Assembly (NCBI RefSeq): GCF_014656475.1
Contig: NZ_BNCM01000004.1
Location: forward strand, 278,663 to 342,662
Direction of reading: 5' to 3'
Length of the DNA stretch: 64,000 nucleotides
Origin: Sinomonas cellulolyticus
GTDB lineage: Bacteria > Actinomycetota > Actinomycetes > Actinomycetales > Micrococcaceae
Below are positions 16,996 to 25,502 of the stretch, piece by piece. The notes below the pieces were generated by a model that had not been told where the DNA came from, did no database searches, and saw only the letters and a program-made list of their open reading frames with translations. Position 1 is the stretch's first letter, and each line of letters starts with the position of its first letter. The position numbers and the translations under genes were made by a program.

Positions 16996-18075
16996 ATGCC
17001 CTTCCCCTCCGCCATGGCGCGCGCACGCGCGGCAGCGGCCGCCGTCGTCCTCGCATCCCTCCCCGTCGCCGCAGTCGCCGGGACGGCAGCCGCGGCACCG
17101 CCGCCGGCAGCCGACGCGAAGCCTGCCTTCAGCTTCGCCGTCATCGGTGACACGCCCTACGGCGCGGCCGCCGGTGCTGCCTTCCCCCAGCAGGTGGCCC
17201 AGCTCAATGCCGATTCCTCGCTCGACTTCGTGGTCCACGTAGGCGACATCAAGAACGGCTCGAGCAAGTGCACAGACGACTACTTCGCCCAGATCCGCGC
17301 CGACTTCGACGCCTTCAGGCACCCGCTCGTCTACACGCCGGGGGACAACGAGTGGACCGACTGCCACCGCACCAACAACGGCGCGTACAACCCCCTTGAG
17401 CGGCTGGCGAAGATCCGCGAGGTCTTCTTCAACGACCCGGGGACCACGCTCGGCGCGACCATGCCGGTGAAGAGCCAGGATGCCCAGGGCATCCCGGAGA
17501 ACGTGGCGTTCGGCAGGAACAGGATCTCGTTCGCCGCCATCAATGTGCCCGGCAGCAACAACGCCTCGCAGCCGTGGACCGGCCTCGGCGAGACAGCCGA
17601 GACCCCCGAGCAGGCCGCCGAGGTCAAGCACCGCACCGACGCCGACATCGCCGAGGTCAAGCAGGCGTTCGCGCAGGCCAAGCAGCGGCAGGACCGCGCC
17701 GTGGTCATCTTCCAGCAGGCCGACATGTTCGACCCGACCTACACGCCCGCCTGGAACGACATCAGCGCGTTCACGCCGCTGGTGCAGGCACTCGTCACGG
17801 AGTCCAACGCGTTCGACGGCCCGGTCTACCTGTTCAACGGGGACAGCCACGTCTACAACGCCGACCGGCCGCTGTCCGCCGGTTCGCACTGGCTCGCCCG
17901 CTACGGCGTCGCCGGAGCCGCCGACAACCTGACCCGCATCACCGTCGACGGGTCCGGGGCGGCGACCGACTACCTCAAGGTGGACGTGGCCGCGAACGGT
18001 GCCGCGCGCACCGAGGACAAGCCCGCGGGCCCACAGGTGCTGAGCTGGCAGCGGGTCCCCTTCACGGTGAAGTAG
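16996..18075 (+). CDS. Secreted calcineurin-like metallophosphoesterase
   Basis: A 359-residue protein. A Sec-type signal peptide covers about 1-35, with an Ala-rich cleavage region. Metallophosphoesterase metal ligands are readable: 'FAVIGDTPYG', 'FVVHVGDIKNG', 'YTPGDNEWTDC' and 'YLFNGDSHVYN'. The typical His in the 'GNHD' motif is replaced by Glu within GDNEW, as in several secreted bacterial members. Substrate unknown. The ATG follows AAGGAGAA. The gene is monocistronic, with a strong hairpin terminator 41 bases after the stop. Confidence 0.88.
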   Translation: MPFPSAMARARAAAAAVVLASLPVAAVAGTAAAAPPPAADAKPAFSFAVIGDTPYGAAAGAAFPQQVAQLNADSSLDFVVHVGDIKNGSSKCTDDYFAQIRADFDAFRHPLVYTPGDNEWTDCHRTNNGAYNPLERLAKIREVFFNDPGTTLGATMPVKSQDAQGIPENVAFGRNRISFAAINVPGSNNASQPWTGLGETAETPEQAAEVKHRTDADIAEVKQAFAQAKQRQDRAVVIFQQADMFDPTYTPAWNDISAFTPLVQALVTESNAFDGPVYLFNGDSHVYNADRPLSAGSHWLARYGVAGAADNLTRITVDGSGAATDYLKVDVAANGAARTEDKPAGPQVLSWQRVPFTVK

Positions 18076-18115
18076 CCGCTGCGAAGGGGCTCCCGTGAAG
18101 TAGCACGAGGCAGGC

Positions 18116-18153
18116 GCGGACGACGGCGCGCGGGGTGTGGCGCCGTCGTCCGC
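18116..18153 (+). terminator. Intrinsic terminator after the phosphoesterase gene
   Basis: Perfect 14-bp inverted repeat: arms 18116-18129 and 18140-18153, 10-base loop. Confidence 0.75.
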
Positions 18154-18194
18154 GGTCCCTGCCCCGCACGCGAAGGTCACCGTTAGGTCTCGAT

Positions 18195-18237
18195 GATTCA
18201 AAGAAGTCCTTCACTTCACTGAAACAGTGATTGAATC
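18195..18237. promoter_or_regulatory. Nested palindrome upstream of the peptide ABC operon
   Basis: TCACTG-AAA-CAGTGA at 18216-18230 is a tight palindrome. It is bracketed by GATTCAA (18195-18201) and TTGAATC (18231-18237). The stretch is AT-richer than its surroundings and lies about 85-130 bases before the lipoprotein ATG. It is a candidate operator; no cognate regulator is visible. Confidence 0.45.
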
Positions 18238-18322
18238 GGGTCACCAGACTGTGCGCTGAGTCACGTTCGGCGTGCCCGAATGTGCGAGCGCGCAGCCACG
18301 ACTCGACAAGAGAAGGTCATTG

Positions 18323-19957
18323 ATGGCTAAGACCAGAACAGCCGTGCGGAGCGCCATCGCGCTCGCCGGCGTCTCCCTGCTCGCGCTGACGGCTTGCACC
18401 GGGCCGTCCGGGGGCACGTCTTCGGGCAACTCCGCTGCCGCCAGCGGCCCCATCACCGTCGGCACCACCGACAAGGTCACGTTCCTCGACCCCGCGGGCT
18501 CGTATGACAACGGCTCGTTCATGGTCATGAACCAGATCTACCCATTCCTCCTGAACTCCAAGCCGGGCAGCGCGGAGCCGCAGCCCGACATCGCGACGTC
18601 GGCCTCCTTCACGTCCCCCACGGAGTACACGGTCAAGCTCAAGAGCGGGCTCAAGTGGGCCAACGGGGATACCCTCGACTCCGCTGACGTGAAGTTCTCG
18701 TTCGACCGGCAGGTCAAGATCAATGATCCGAACGGCCCCGCATCGCTGCTCGAGAACCTCGCGAGCGTGGACGCCCCGGATCCCTCGACCGTGGTCTTCC
18801 ACCTCAAGCAGGGCAATGACCAGACGTTCCCGCAGGTGCTCACCGGGCCGGTCGGCCCCATCGTGGACCACAAGGTGTTCCCCGCGGACAAGGTCATGAA
18901 CGACGAGGACATCGTCTCGAAGAAGGCCTTCGCGGGCCCCTACACGATCTCTTCCTACCAGAAGAACCAGCTCGTCTCGTTCAAGGCCAACTCCGACTAC
19001 CAGGGCCTCCTCGGCAAGCCCGCAACGGACACGGTCAACCTCAAGTACTACTCGGACTCGAACAACCTCAAGCTCGACGTCCAGCAGGGGAACATCGACG
19101 TCGCTTGGCGCTCTCTGGCTGCCACGGACGTGGACAGCCTCTCCAAGGACTCGAAGGTCGCGGTCCACAAGGGCCCCGGCGGGGAGATCCGCTACATCGT
19201 GTTCAACTTCGACACGATGCCGTATGGAGCCAAGGCCCCCGACGCCGATCCCGCCAAGTCGCTCGCCGTCCGGCAGGCCATGGCCGATCTCGTGGACCGC
19301 GAGGCGATCGCGAGCCAGGTCTACAAGGGCACCTACACGCCGCTGTACTCGTACGTTCCGGACGGCTTCCTCGGTGCTGCCACCCCGCTCAAGGCGATGT
19401 ACGGCGACGGCAACGGCAAGCCCAGCGCAGACAAGGCCAAGAAGGCGCTCACCGACGCCGGCATCACGACTCCGGTGACGCTGAACCTGCAGTACAACCC
19501 GGACCACTACGGCAAGTCCTCAGGCGACGAGTACGCCCTCGTCAAGCAGCAGCTCGAGGCCGGCGGCCTGTTCAAGGTGAACCTGCAGTCCACCGAGTGG
19601 GTGACCTACTCCAAGGACCGCACCAAGGACGTGTACCCGATGTACCAGCTCGGATGGTTCCCTGACTTCTCCGACTCGGACAACTACCTCACGCCGTTCT
19701 TCACCGCGAACAACTTCCTCAAGAACCACTACTCGAACAAGACCGTCCAGGACCTCATCTCCAAGGAGGCCACGAACCCGGACAAGAACTCCCGGGCCCA
19801 GCAGATCGGCCAGATCCAGGACGACGTGGCGAAGGACCTCTCGACCCTGCCGCTCCTGCAGGGCGCGCAGGTCGCCGTGGCCGGAACGTCGGTCAAGGGC
19901 GTCGACTCCACGCTCGACCCGTCGTTCAAGTTCCGTCTCGGCGTGCTGAGCAAGTAA
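18323..19957 (+). CDS. ABC transporter solute-binding lipoprotein (peptide/nickel family 5)
   Basis: A 544-residue exported lipoprotein. The signal peptide ends in the lipobox LTAC with Cys25. The mature protein has the family-5 signature region 'YTVKLKSGLKWANGDTLDSADVKFSFDR' (split across about 90-120) and the C-terminal pattern of oligopeptide-binding proteins. It captures di- or oligopeptides or a similar solute outside the membrane for the permeases that follow. ATG 18323 after GAGAAGG is chosen because the signal peptide begins there; an in-frame ATG 51 bases upstream would add an unlikely leader. A perfect stem-loop lies between this gene and the first permease. Confidence 0.93.
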   Translation: MAKTRTAVRSAIALAGVSLLALTACTGPSGGTSSGNSAAASGPITVGTTDKVTFLDPAGSYDNGSFMVMNQIYPFLLNSKPGSAEPQPDIATSASFTSPTEYTVKLKSGLKWANGDTLDSADVKFSFDRQVKINDPNGPASLLENLASVDAPDPSTVVFHLKQGNDQTFPQVLTGPVGPIVDHKVFPADKVMNDEDIVSKKAFAGPYTISSYQKNQLVSFKANSDYQGLLGKPATDTVNLKYYSDSNNLKLDVQQGNIDVAWRSLAATDVDSLSKDSKVAVHKGPGGEIRYIVFNFDTMPYGAKAPDADPAKSLAVRQAMADLVDREAIASQVYKGTYTPLYSYVPDGFLGAATPLKAMYGDGNGKPSADKAKKALTDAGITTPVTLNLQYNPDHYGKSSGDEYALVKQQLEAGGLFKVNLQSTEWVTYSKDRTKDVYPMYQLGWFPDFSDSDNYLTPFFTANNFLKNHYSNKTVQDLISKEATNPDKNSRAQQIGQIQDDVAKDLSTLPLLQGAQVAVAGTSVKGVDSTLDPSFKFRLGVLSK

Positions 19958-19979
19958 GAGAATTCGCGACTAGCAAGAC

Positions 19980-20022
19980 CAGTGCAGCGGCGGGATGCTT
20001 GGTGCATCCCGCCGCTGCACTG
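19980..20022 (+). promoter_or_regulatory. Perfect stem-loop between the lipoprotein and permease genes
   Basis: 19-bp perfect inverted repeat: arms 19980-19998 and 20004-20022, 5-base loop. It lies 23 bases after the lipoprotein stop and 13 bases before the permease ATG. In ABC operons such hairpins protect the upstream mRNA or attenuate read-through, giving excess binding protein; that role is inferred here. Confidence 0.75.
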
Positions 20023-20035
20023 CGAGAGAGACCCC

Positions 20036-21127
20036 ATGACTGCATTCACAGAAGCACCCCCAGAAGCCGCGGGTGCCCCAGAGCCTGTCGCCAAGACCAA
20101 GGGCGGCGGCGGACTGCTGACCTATCTCGTGATCCGCTTCCTGCTGATCATCCCCACCATCCTCATCCTCGTCACGATGGTCTTCTTCCTCATGAGGATC
20201 ACGGGAGACCCCATCACGGCCGCGCTCGGCGGACGCCTGCCCGCGGACCAGCTCCAGATCCGCATCCACGAGGCCGGCTACGACCGCCCTATCCTGATCC
20301 AGTACTTCGAGTACCTCGGCCAGCTGGTCACCGGCAACTTCGGCCGGACCATCTCCGACAACCGGGCCGTGACCGACATGCTCACGACCTTCGGCTCCGC
20401 CACGCTCGAGCTGGCGGTCAACGCCGTCGTCGTGGCGCTCATCGTCGGCATCCCCCTCGGCATGGTCGCCGCGCACCGCCGGGACAAGTCGTCCGACGCC
20501 GTGCTGCGCGTCCTCGCGATCCTGTTCTACGCCACGCCCGTCTTCTTCGCCGGCCTCCTGCTCAAGCTGGTCTTCGGCGTGTGGCTCGCTTGGACGCCCA
20601 TCGCAGGGCGCGCCACGACGACCACCGAACTCGCGCTCACGCAGCTCTCTGCCCCGACCGGGATCTACTGGCTCGATGCGCTCCGCAGCGGCAACATGGC
20701 CGCGTTCTGGGATGTCGAGCAGCACGCGGTCCTCCCGGCTATCGCCCTCGGACTGCTCACGGCCGGTGTCTTCCTCCGTCTGGTGCGGACCAACCTCATC
20801 GGCACCCTCGGCAAGGACTACGTCGAGGCCGGCCGATCCCGCGGTGTGAGCGAGTTCCGGCTCGTGACGAAGCACGCGTACAAGCCCGCGCTCATCCCGA
20901 TCATCACCGTGATGGGGCTGCAGATCGCGCTCCTGCTCGGCGGCGCGGTCCTGACCGAGACGACGTTCGAGTGGAAGGGGCTCGGCTTCCAGCTGGCGCA
21001 GTACCTCACCGCCCGGGACTTCGTCGCCGTGCAGGGCATCGTGGTGCTCCTGGCCGTGATCGTCGCCATCACGAACTTCATCGTGGATGTCATCGCTGCC
21101 CTCATCGACCCGAGAGTGAGGTACTGA
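20036..21127 (+). CDS. Peptide ABC transporter permease, DppB type
   Basis: A 363-residue permease with six membrane helices. The first is at about 27-50 ('FLLIIPTILILVTMVFFLM'). A long periplasmic loop follows, and the EAA loop is 'DYVEAGRSRGVSEFRLVTKHAYKPALIPIITVMG' (read in parts). It forms the translocation pore with the DppC-type partner encoded next. ATG 20036 follows GAGAGAG. Its stop overlaps the next ATG by one base (TGATG at 21125-21129). Confidence 0.93.
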   Translation: MTAFTEAPPEAAGAPEPVAKTKGGGGLLTYLVIRFLLIIPTILILVTMVFFLMRITGDPITAALGGRLPADQLQIRIHEAGYDRPILIQYFEYLGQLVTGNFGRTISDNRAVTDMLTTFGSATLELAVNAVVVALIVGIPLGMVAAHRRDKSSDAVLRVLAILFYATPVFFAGLLLKLVFGVWLAWTPIAGRATTTTELALTQLSAPTGIYWLDALRSGNMAAFWDVEQHAVLPAIALGLLTAGVFLRLVRTNLIGTLGKDYVEAGRSRGVSEFRLVTKHAYKPALIPIITVMGLQIALLLGGAVLTETTFEWKGLGFQLAQYLTARDFVAVQGIVVLLAVIVAITNFIVDVIAALIDPRVRY

Positions 21128-22164
21128 TGCCAGCCACCGTCCCCACACGCCCTTCCGGACCCGCCGTGCAGATCGAACGCAAGGATCCGCTCTGGACCAA
21201 GATCCCTGTGCTCGCGCAAGTGCGCATGAGCGTCGGAGTCCAGCGCACCATGCTCATCTCCGGCCTGATCCTCACGGGGATCTTCGTGGTGTCCGCGCTC
21301 TTCGCGCCCCTCATCGCCCCCTACGGCTTCTCCCAGCTCGCCGGCGCCAACGGGAACTTCCCCACTCAGGACCCGCCGAGCTCCGCCCACATCTGGGGCA
21401 CGACCGTCGGCGGCTACGACGTGTTCTCCCGCGTCGTGTGGGGGACGCAGACCGCGATCCTGGTCATCATCGTCGCCGTGATCCTCTCGATCTTCGCGGG
21501 CGTCGCCCTCGGCCTCGTGTCCGGATACCTCGGCGGATGGCTCGACAGGGTCCTCGTGGTCGTCGCCGACGCCGTGTACGCCTTCCCGTCGCTGCTGGTG
21601 GCCATCGTGATGTCGATCGTCATCAGCCACGGCCAGTCCAGCCTCTGGGGCGGCATCATGGCCGCCGCCATCTCGATCACCGTCGTGTTCATCCCGCAGT
21701 ACTTCCGCGTGGTGCGGGCGGAGGCGATCCGCCTCAAGGCCGAGCCGTTCGTGGAGTCGGCCAAGGTCATCGGAGCGTCGAGCTGGCGCATCATGGCCAG
21801 GCACGTGTTCCGCAACGCGACCCGCAGCATTCCGCTCATCTTCACGCTCAACGCCTCCGAGGCGATCCTGACCCTCGCGGGCCTGGGCTTCCTCGGCTTC
21901 GGCATTGAGCCGACGGGGGCCGCCGAGTGGGGCTACGACCTCAACAAGGCGCTCAGCGATGTCACCGCAGGCATCTGGTGGACGGGGGTCTTCCCCGGCC
22001 TGGCGATCGTCCTGACGGTCCTGGGCCTCACCCTCGTCGGCGAGAGCATGAACGACCTCGCGGACGCGAGGATCCGCACCCGCGGGAAGAAGAAGAGCGC
22101 TGCCAAGGGCCCCGAGGGTGCCGCGGGCGCTGCCACCCCGAGCACGGAAGGGGGTGCCGCATGA
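21127..22164 (+). CDS. Peptide ABC transporter permease, DppC type
   Basis: A 345-residue permease. An N-terminal cytoplasmic extension (residues 1-40) precedes the first helix ('MLISGLILTGIFVVSALFAPL'). The DppC hallmark 'HIWGTTVGGYDVFSRVVWGTQTA' is present, split by the loop, and the EAA loop reads 'VESAKVIGASSWRIMARHV'. The C-terminus is Lys-rich and then Ala/Gly-rich. It is translationally coupled at both ends: one-base overlap with the DppB-type gene and ATGA overlap with the ATPase gene. Confidence 0.93.
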   Translation: MPATVPTRPSGPAVQIERKDPLWTKIPVLAQVRMSVGVQRTMLISGLILTGIFVVSALFAPLIAPYGFSQLAGANGNFPTQDPPSSAHIWGTTVGGYDVFSRVVWGTQTAILVIIVAVILSIFAGVALGLVSGYLGGWLDRVLVVVADAVYAFPSLLVAIVMSIVISHGQSSLWGGIMAAAISITVVFIPQYFRVVRAEAIRLKAEPFVESAKVIGASSWRIMARHVFRNATRSIPLIFTLNASEAILTLAGLGFLGFGIEPTGAAEWGYDLNKALSDVTAGIWWTGVFPGLAIVLTVLGLTLVGESMNDLADARIRTRGKKKSAAKGPEGAAGAATPSTEGGAA

Positions 22165-23864
22165 GCGAGGAACTCGGCACGGCATCGTCCCAGCGGACCG
22201 AGACCGTCCTGGACATCGACGAGCTCGAGGTCACGTTCGCCACCGACGCCGGGGACGTCCGGGCCGTCCGCGGTGTGAGCCTCGAAGTGCACGCGGGGGA
22301 GGTGGTCGCCGTCGTCGGGGAATCCGGCTCCGGCAAGACCGTCACCGCCAAGACCATTCTCGGGCTCCTGCCCGAGACGGCGACGAGCTCCGGCGCCGTC
22401 GTCATCAACGGCCACAACGTCATCTCCATCAGCCCGGCCAGACTGCGTGAGCTCCGCGGCCGCGACGTCGCCATGGTGTTCCAGGAGCCGTCCACGGCAC
22501 TCAACCCGGTCTTCACGGTCGGCTGGCAGATCGCCGAGGGCATCCGTGCCCACCACGGCCGCGACGGGAAGAAGGTCACCAAGAAGGAGGCCAAGGAGCG
22601 GGCCGTCGAAGCCCTGCGCAAGGTGGGCATCCCCGATCCGGAGAAGCGGGTCGACTACTACCCGCACCAGTTCTCGGGCGGCCAGAAGCAGCGCGTCGTC
22701 ATCGCGGCCGCACTGGCCCTGGATCCCGAGCTCATCGTCGCCGACGAGCCCACGACGGCGCTCGACGTGACGGTCCAAGCCGAGATCCTCGAACTCCTGC
22801 GGGACCTCCGTGACCTCTACGGGACCTCGATCGTCCTCATCACGCACAACATGGGCGTCGTCGCGGACCTCGCGGACCGCGTCGTCGTCATGTACCAGGG
22901 CGAGGTGGTCGAGGAGGCGCCGGCGAGGACGCTGTTCGCCTCGCCCCGGGAGGACTACACCCGCCGCCTGCTCGACGCCGTCCCGCACCTCGGGCGTGAC
23001 TCGGCGTCCCAGGGCGCCACCGCGCGCCTGCGTCAGGAAGGCGAGGTCCTCGTCGAGGCGCGCGGGCTCGAGATCACCTACCCAGGCCGTCTCGGCACGC
23101 CGCCGTTCCGCGCCGTGCAGGACGTCTCGTTCACCGTGCGGGCTGGCGAGGTCTTCGGGCTCGTGGGCGAGTCGGGGTCGGGCAAGACGACGATCGGGCG
23201 CGCGATCGCGGGCCTGAACCGTGCCACGGGGGGAAGCCTGCGGGTGCTCGGCCACGAGATGGTGGGGTTCCGGGAGCGCCAGTTCCGGCCTCTGCGCAAG
23301 GACATCGGCTTCGTCTTCCAGGACCCGGCCGCATCCTTCAACCCCCAGCTGACCATCGGCGAGTGCATCGCGGAGCCCCTCACCGTCCACCTGGACCTGG
23401 GGAAGGCCGAGGTGCGGCGTCGGGTCGGGGAGCTGCTCGAATCAGTCCAGCTGCCCGCCGCCTACGCGGCGCGGTACCCCCACGAGCTCTCGGGGGGCCA
23501 GCGTCAGCGCGCGTCGCTCGCGCGGGCGCTGGCACTCGAGCCGAAGCTGCTCGTGGCCGATGAGCCGACCTCCGCGCTCGACGTGTCCGTCCAGGCGAAA
23601 GTACTCGAGCTGTTCCGTGAGATCCAGGCCGAGTTCGGGTTCGCGGCGCTGTTCATCAGCCACGACCTCGCGGTGGTGGACCAGCTCAGCCACTGGGTCG
23701 GCGTGCTCTACAAGGGCCGCATGGTCGAGCAGGGCATCGGAAGCCAGGTGATGGGCGCACCCCAGCACGACTACACGAAGCGCCTCATCGCGTCGCTGCC
23801 CGTGCCCGACCCCGTTGAGCAGGCCCAGCGCCGGGAGGCACACCGCGCCCTGCTCGGCCTGTAG
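22161..23864 (+). CDS. Fused DppD-DppF double ATPase of the peptide ABC transporter
   Basis: A 567-residue protein with two complete ABC domains in tandem. The first has Walker A 'GESGSGKT' at about 50, signature 'FSGGQKQR' and Walker B '[12 protein letters not shown]'. The second has 'GESGSGKT' at about 340, 'LSGGQRQR' and '[12 protein letters not shown]'. Each half ends with the oligopeptide-type C-terminal segment. In many bacteria these are two genes (dppD, dppF); here one chain supplies both nucleotide-binding domains. ATG overlaps the previous stop (ATGA). A hairpin terminator follows at once. Confidence 0.94.
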   Translation: MSEELGTASSQRTETVLDIDELEVTFATDAGDVRAVRGVSLEVHAGEVVAVVGESGSGKTVTAKTILGLLPETATSSGAVVINGHNVISISPARLRELRGRDVAMVFQEPSTALNPVFTVGWQIAEGIRAHHGRDGKKVTKKEAKERAVEALRKVGIPDPEKRVDYYPHQFSGGQKQRVVIAAALALDPELIVADEPTTALDVTVQAEILELLRDLRDLYGTSIVLITHNMGVVADLADRVVVMYQGEVVEEAPARTLFASPREDYTRRLLDAVPHLGRDSASQGATARLRQEGEVLVEARGLEITYPGRLGTPPFRAVQDVSFTVRAGEVFGLVGESGSGKTTIGRAIAGLNRATGGSLRVLGHEMVGFRERQFRPLRKDIGFVFQDPAASFNPQLTIGECIAEPLTVHLDLGKAEVRRRVGELLESVQLPAAYAARYPHELSGGQRQRASLARALALEPKLLVADEPTSALDVSVQAKVLELFREIQAEFGFAALFISHDLAVVDQLSHWVGVLYKGRMVEQGIGSQVMGAPQHDYTKRLIASLPVPDPVEQAQRREAHRALLGL

Positions 23865-23867
23865 CCG

Positions 23868-23913
23868 AGCGGACGTGGCCTCCCGCCCCAGGTCGGCGGG
23901 GGCCACGTCCGCT
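23868..23913 (+). terminator. Intrinsic terminator of the peptide ABC operon
   Basis: 13-bp perfect inverted repeat: arms 23868-23880 and 23901-23913. The loop pairs further (CCCGCC/GGCGGG). It lies 3 bases after the stop. Confidence 0.78.
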
Positions 23914-23925
23914 TCGGGCGGCACC

Positions 23926-23931
23926 TAGACT
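23926..23931 (+). promoter_or_regulatory. -10-like hexamer predicting a leaderless chorismate mutase mRNA
   Basis: TAGACT ends 7 bases before ATG 23939, which supports that ATG over the in-frame ATG at 23933. Confidence 0.5.
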
Positions 23932-23938
23932 GATGCCC

Positions 23939-24406
23939 ATGACCGAGCCGCGCCCCGACACCGACGCCGAGACGAACGAGACGACCAGGACCGCACCGGC
24001 GGCCACCTCTCAGCCCTACGATCCCGCGGCGAGCTCCCTCACAGGCCACGTCGACCCCGCCGTCATGGCGGAACTGCTGTCCATCCGCTCGAGCATCGAC
24101 AACTTCGACGCGACGCTCGTGTACCTGCTCGCCGAACGGTTCAAGGTCACCCAGCGGGTCGGCTTCCTCAAGGCCAAGCACCACCTGCCTCCCGCGGACC
24201 CCACCCGCGAGGCGGCCCAGATCGCGCGGCTGCGCCGTCTGGCGGAGGAAGCGCAGCTCGATCCGGCGTTCGCCGAGAAGTTCCTCAACTTCATCATCAG
24301 CGAGGTCATCCGCCACCATCAGGCGATCGCCGAGGACCACGGCCAGAGCCGGACGGGCCCGGAGGCACCCCGCGAGGAGGCGGCCCGCCCGGATTCCGGC
24401 GCGTGA
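23939..24406 (+). CDS. Chorismate mutase (AroQ class)
   Basis: A 155-residue protein. An acidic, disordered N-terminal tail (about 1-38) is followed by the three-helix AroQ domain: 'LLSIRSSIDNFDATLVYLLAERFKVTQRVGFLKAKH', with the catalytic Arg and Lys positions, then 'REAAQIARLRRLAEEAQL' and 'FLNFIISEVIRHHQ'. It converts chorismate to prephenate for Phe and Tyr synthesis. There is no signal peptide, so it is the intracellular type. The end overlaps the next gene's GTG by 4 bases (GTGA). Confidence 0.92.
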   Translation: MTEPRPDTDAETNETTRTAPAATSQPYDPAASSLTGHVDPAVMAELLSIRSSIDNFDATLVYLLAERFKVTQRVGFLKAKHHLPPADPTREAAQIARLRRLAEEAQLDPAFAEKFLNFIISEVIRHHQAIAEDHGQSRTGPEAPREEAARPDSGA

Positions 24407-25419
24407 CCGGGCAGGTCACGGCGACGGCCCTCGGCGACTGGCCCGGCTCCGACCCGTTCGAGGCCGCCAAGGCAATCCGCGGAGAACTGGGCTCTCCCCA
24501 TCTGCCCTTCCTGGCCGAGCTCCCGCAGCGGGGGGTGGGATCCGACGCCATCGGCCGGACAGCCTCGCTCCTGGTGGACCTGTACGCCGACGTGCAGCCG
24601 CACGGATGGCGGGTCGTGCCCCGGCCCGGCCGCGATGCGCAGCGCGCCCGGTCCTCGCTCGCGACGGACCTGAACGTGCTCGCCGACGTCGTGGGGTCCG
24701 AGGAGCGGAGTGCAGAGGACCTGCAGGTACGGATCGTCGGTCCGCTGAGCCTCATGGCGGCCCTCTACCTCCCCTCTGGCGAGCGGATCCTCGCCGACCA
24801 CGGCGCGCGGCGGGATCTGGCGCAATCCCTCGCCGCCGGCGTCGTGCCCTTCCTCGAGCGCGTCTCGCGGGCGGTGCCCGGGGCGAGGCTCACCGTCCAG
24901 CTCGATGAGCCCGACGCCGCGCGCGTCCTCGGCGGCCTGCTCCCGACCGCAAGCGGGTACCGAACGCTCCGCTCGGTCCCAGGCGAGGAGGCGCGGGCGG
25001 CATGGGCAGTCGTCGCGGACGCGCTGCGCGATGCGGGGGCCGAGGCGGTGGTCGTGAACCTCCCGGCATGGGAGGCGCCGATCGGGCGCGTGCTGGCTGC
25101 CGGCGCGGATGGCGTCTCGCTTCCGCTGGCCGACCTGACCGTCGCCCAGTGGGAGGAACTCGCGGGCGCCGTTGAGTCCGGTGCGCGCGTGTGGCTCGGA
25201 GCCCTCCCGGTCGAGACGGGAACCGTGGTCCGTACAGGTGAACTGGCAGAGCGGGTGGTGCGGCCCTGGCGGCAGCTCGGGCTCCCGTTCTCCGCGCTCG
25301 ACGCCGTCCGGCTGGCGCCCGCGGGAAGCCTCGCCGACCTCACACCCTCCCAGGCCACTGCATGCCTGGGCCGCGTGGTCACGCTCGCGGATGCCGTGAA
25401 CCAGATCGCGCTCGGCTGA
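24403..25419 (+). CDS. MetE C-terminal-like protein (cobalamin-independent methionine synthase fold)
   Basis: A 338-residue protein. 'LGDWPGSDPFEAAKAIRGELG' and 'LPFLAELPQRGVGSDAIGRTASLLVDLY' match short actinobacterial proteins annotated as methionine synthase, vitamin-B12 independent. The fold is that of the MetE barrel, but at 338 residues it is far shorter than the roughly 750-residue MetE. The usual zinc-binding His/Cys set is not obvious, so true methionine synthase activity is doubtful. It is translationally coupled to chorismate mutase by a GTGA overlap. Confidence 0.82.
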   Translation: MTGQVTATALGDWPGSDPFEAAKAIRGELGSPHLPFLAELPQRGVGSDAIGRTASLLVDLYADVQPHGWRVVPRPGRDAQRARSSLATDLNVLADVVGSEERSAEDLQVRIVGPLSLMAALYLPSGERILADHGARRDLAQSLAAGVVPFLERVSRAVPGARLTVQLDEPDAARVLGGLLPTASGYRTLRSVPGEEARAAWAVVADALRDAGAEAVVVNLPAWEAPIGRVLAAGADGVSLPLADLTVAQWEELAGAVESGARVWLGALPVETGTVVRTGELAERVVRPWRQLGLPFSALDAVRLAPAGSLADLTPSQATACLGRVVTLADAVNQIALG

Positions 25420-25502
25420 CCCGGAACTCGTGGCGCCTGGAGGACCGGCGGCCCCCGGGAGTGTGCGCCCCTGGTGCCGCGTGCGGGCTCGGGTGCGCCG
25501 TC

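Noticed and set aside
19970..22185. Long minus-strand frames (to 21148 and to 22185) over the ABC permease genes
   Set aside because: Both are shadows of the permease genes, with His/Asp/Glu/Arg-rich translations and no motif.
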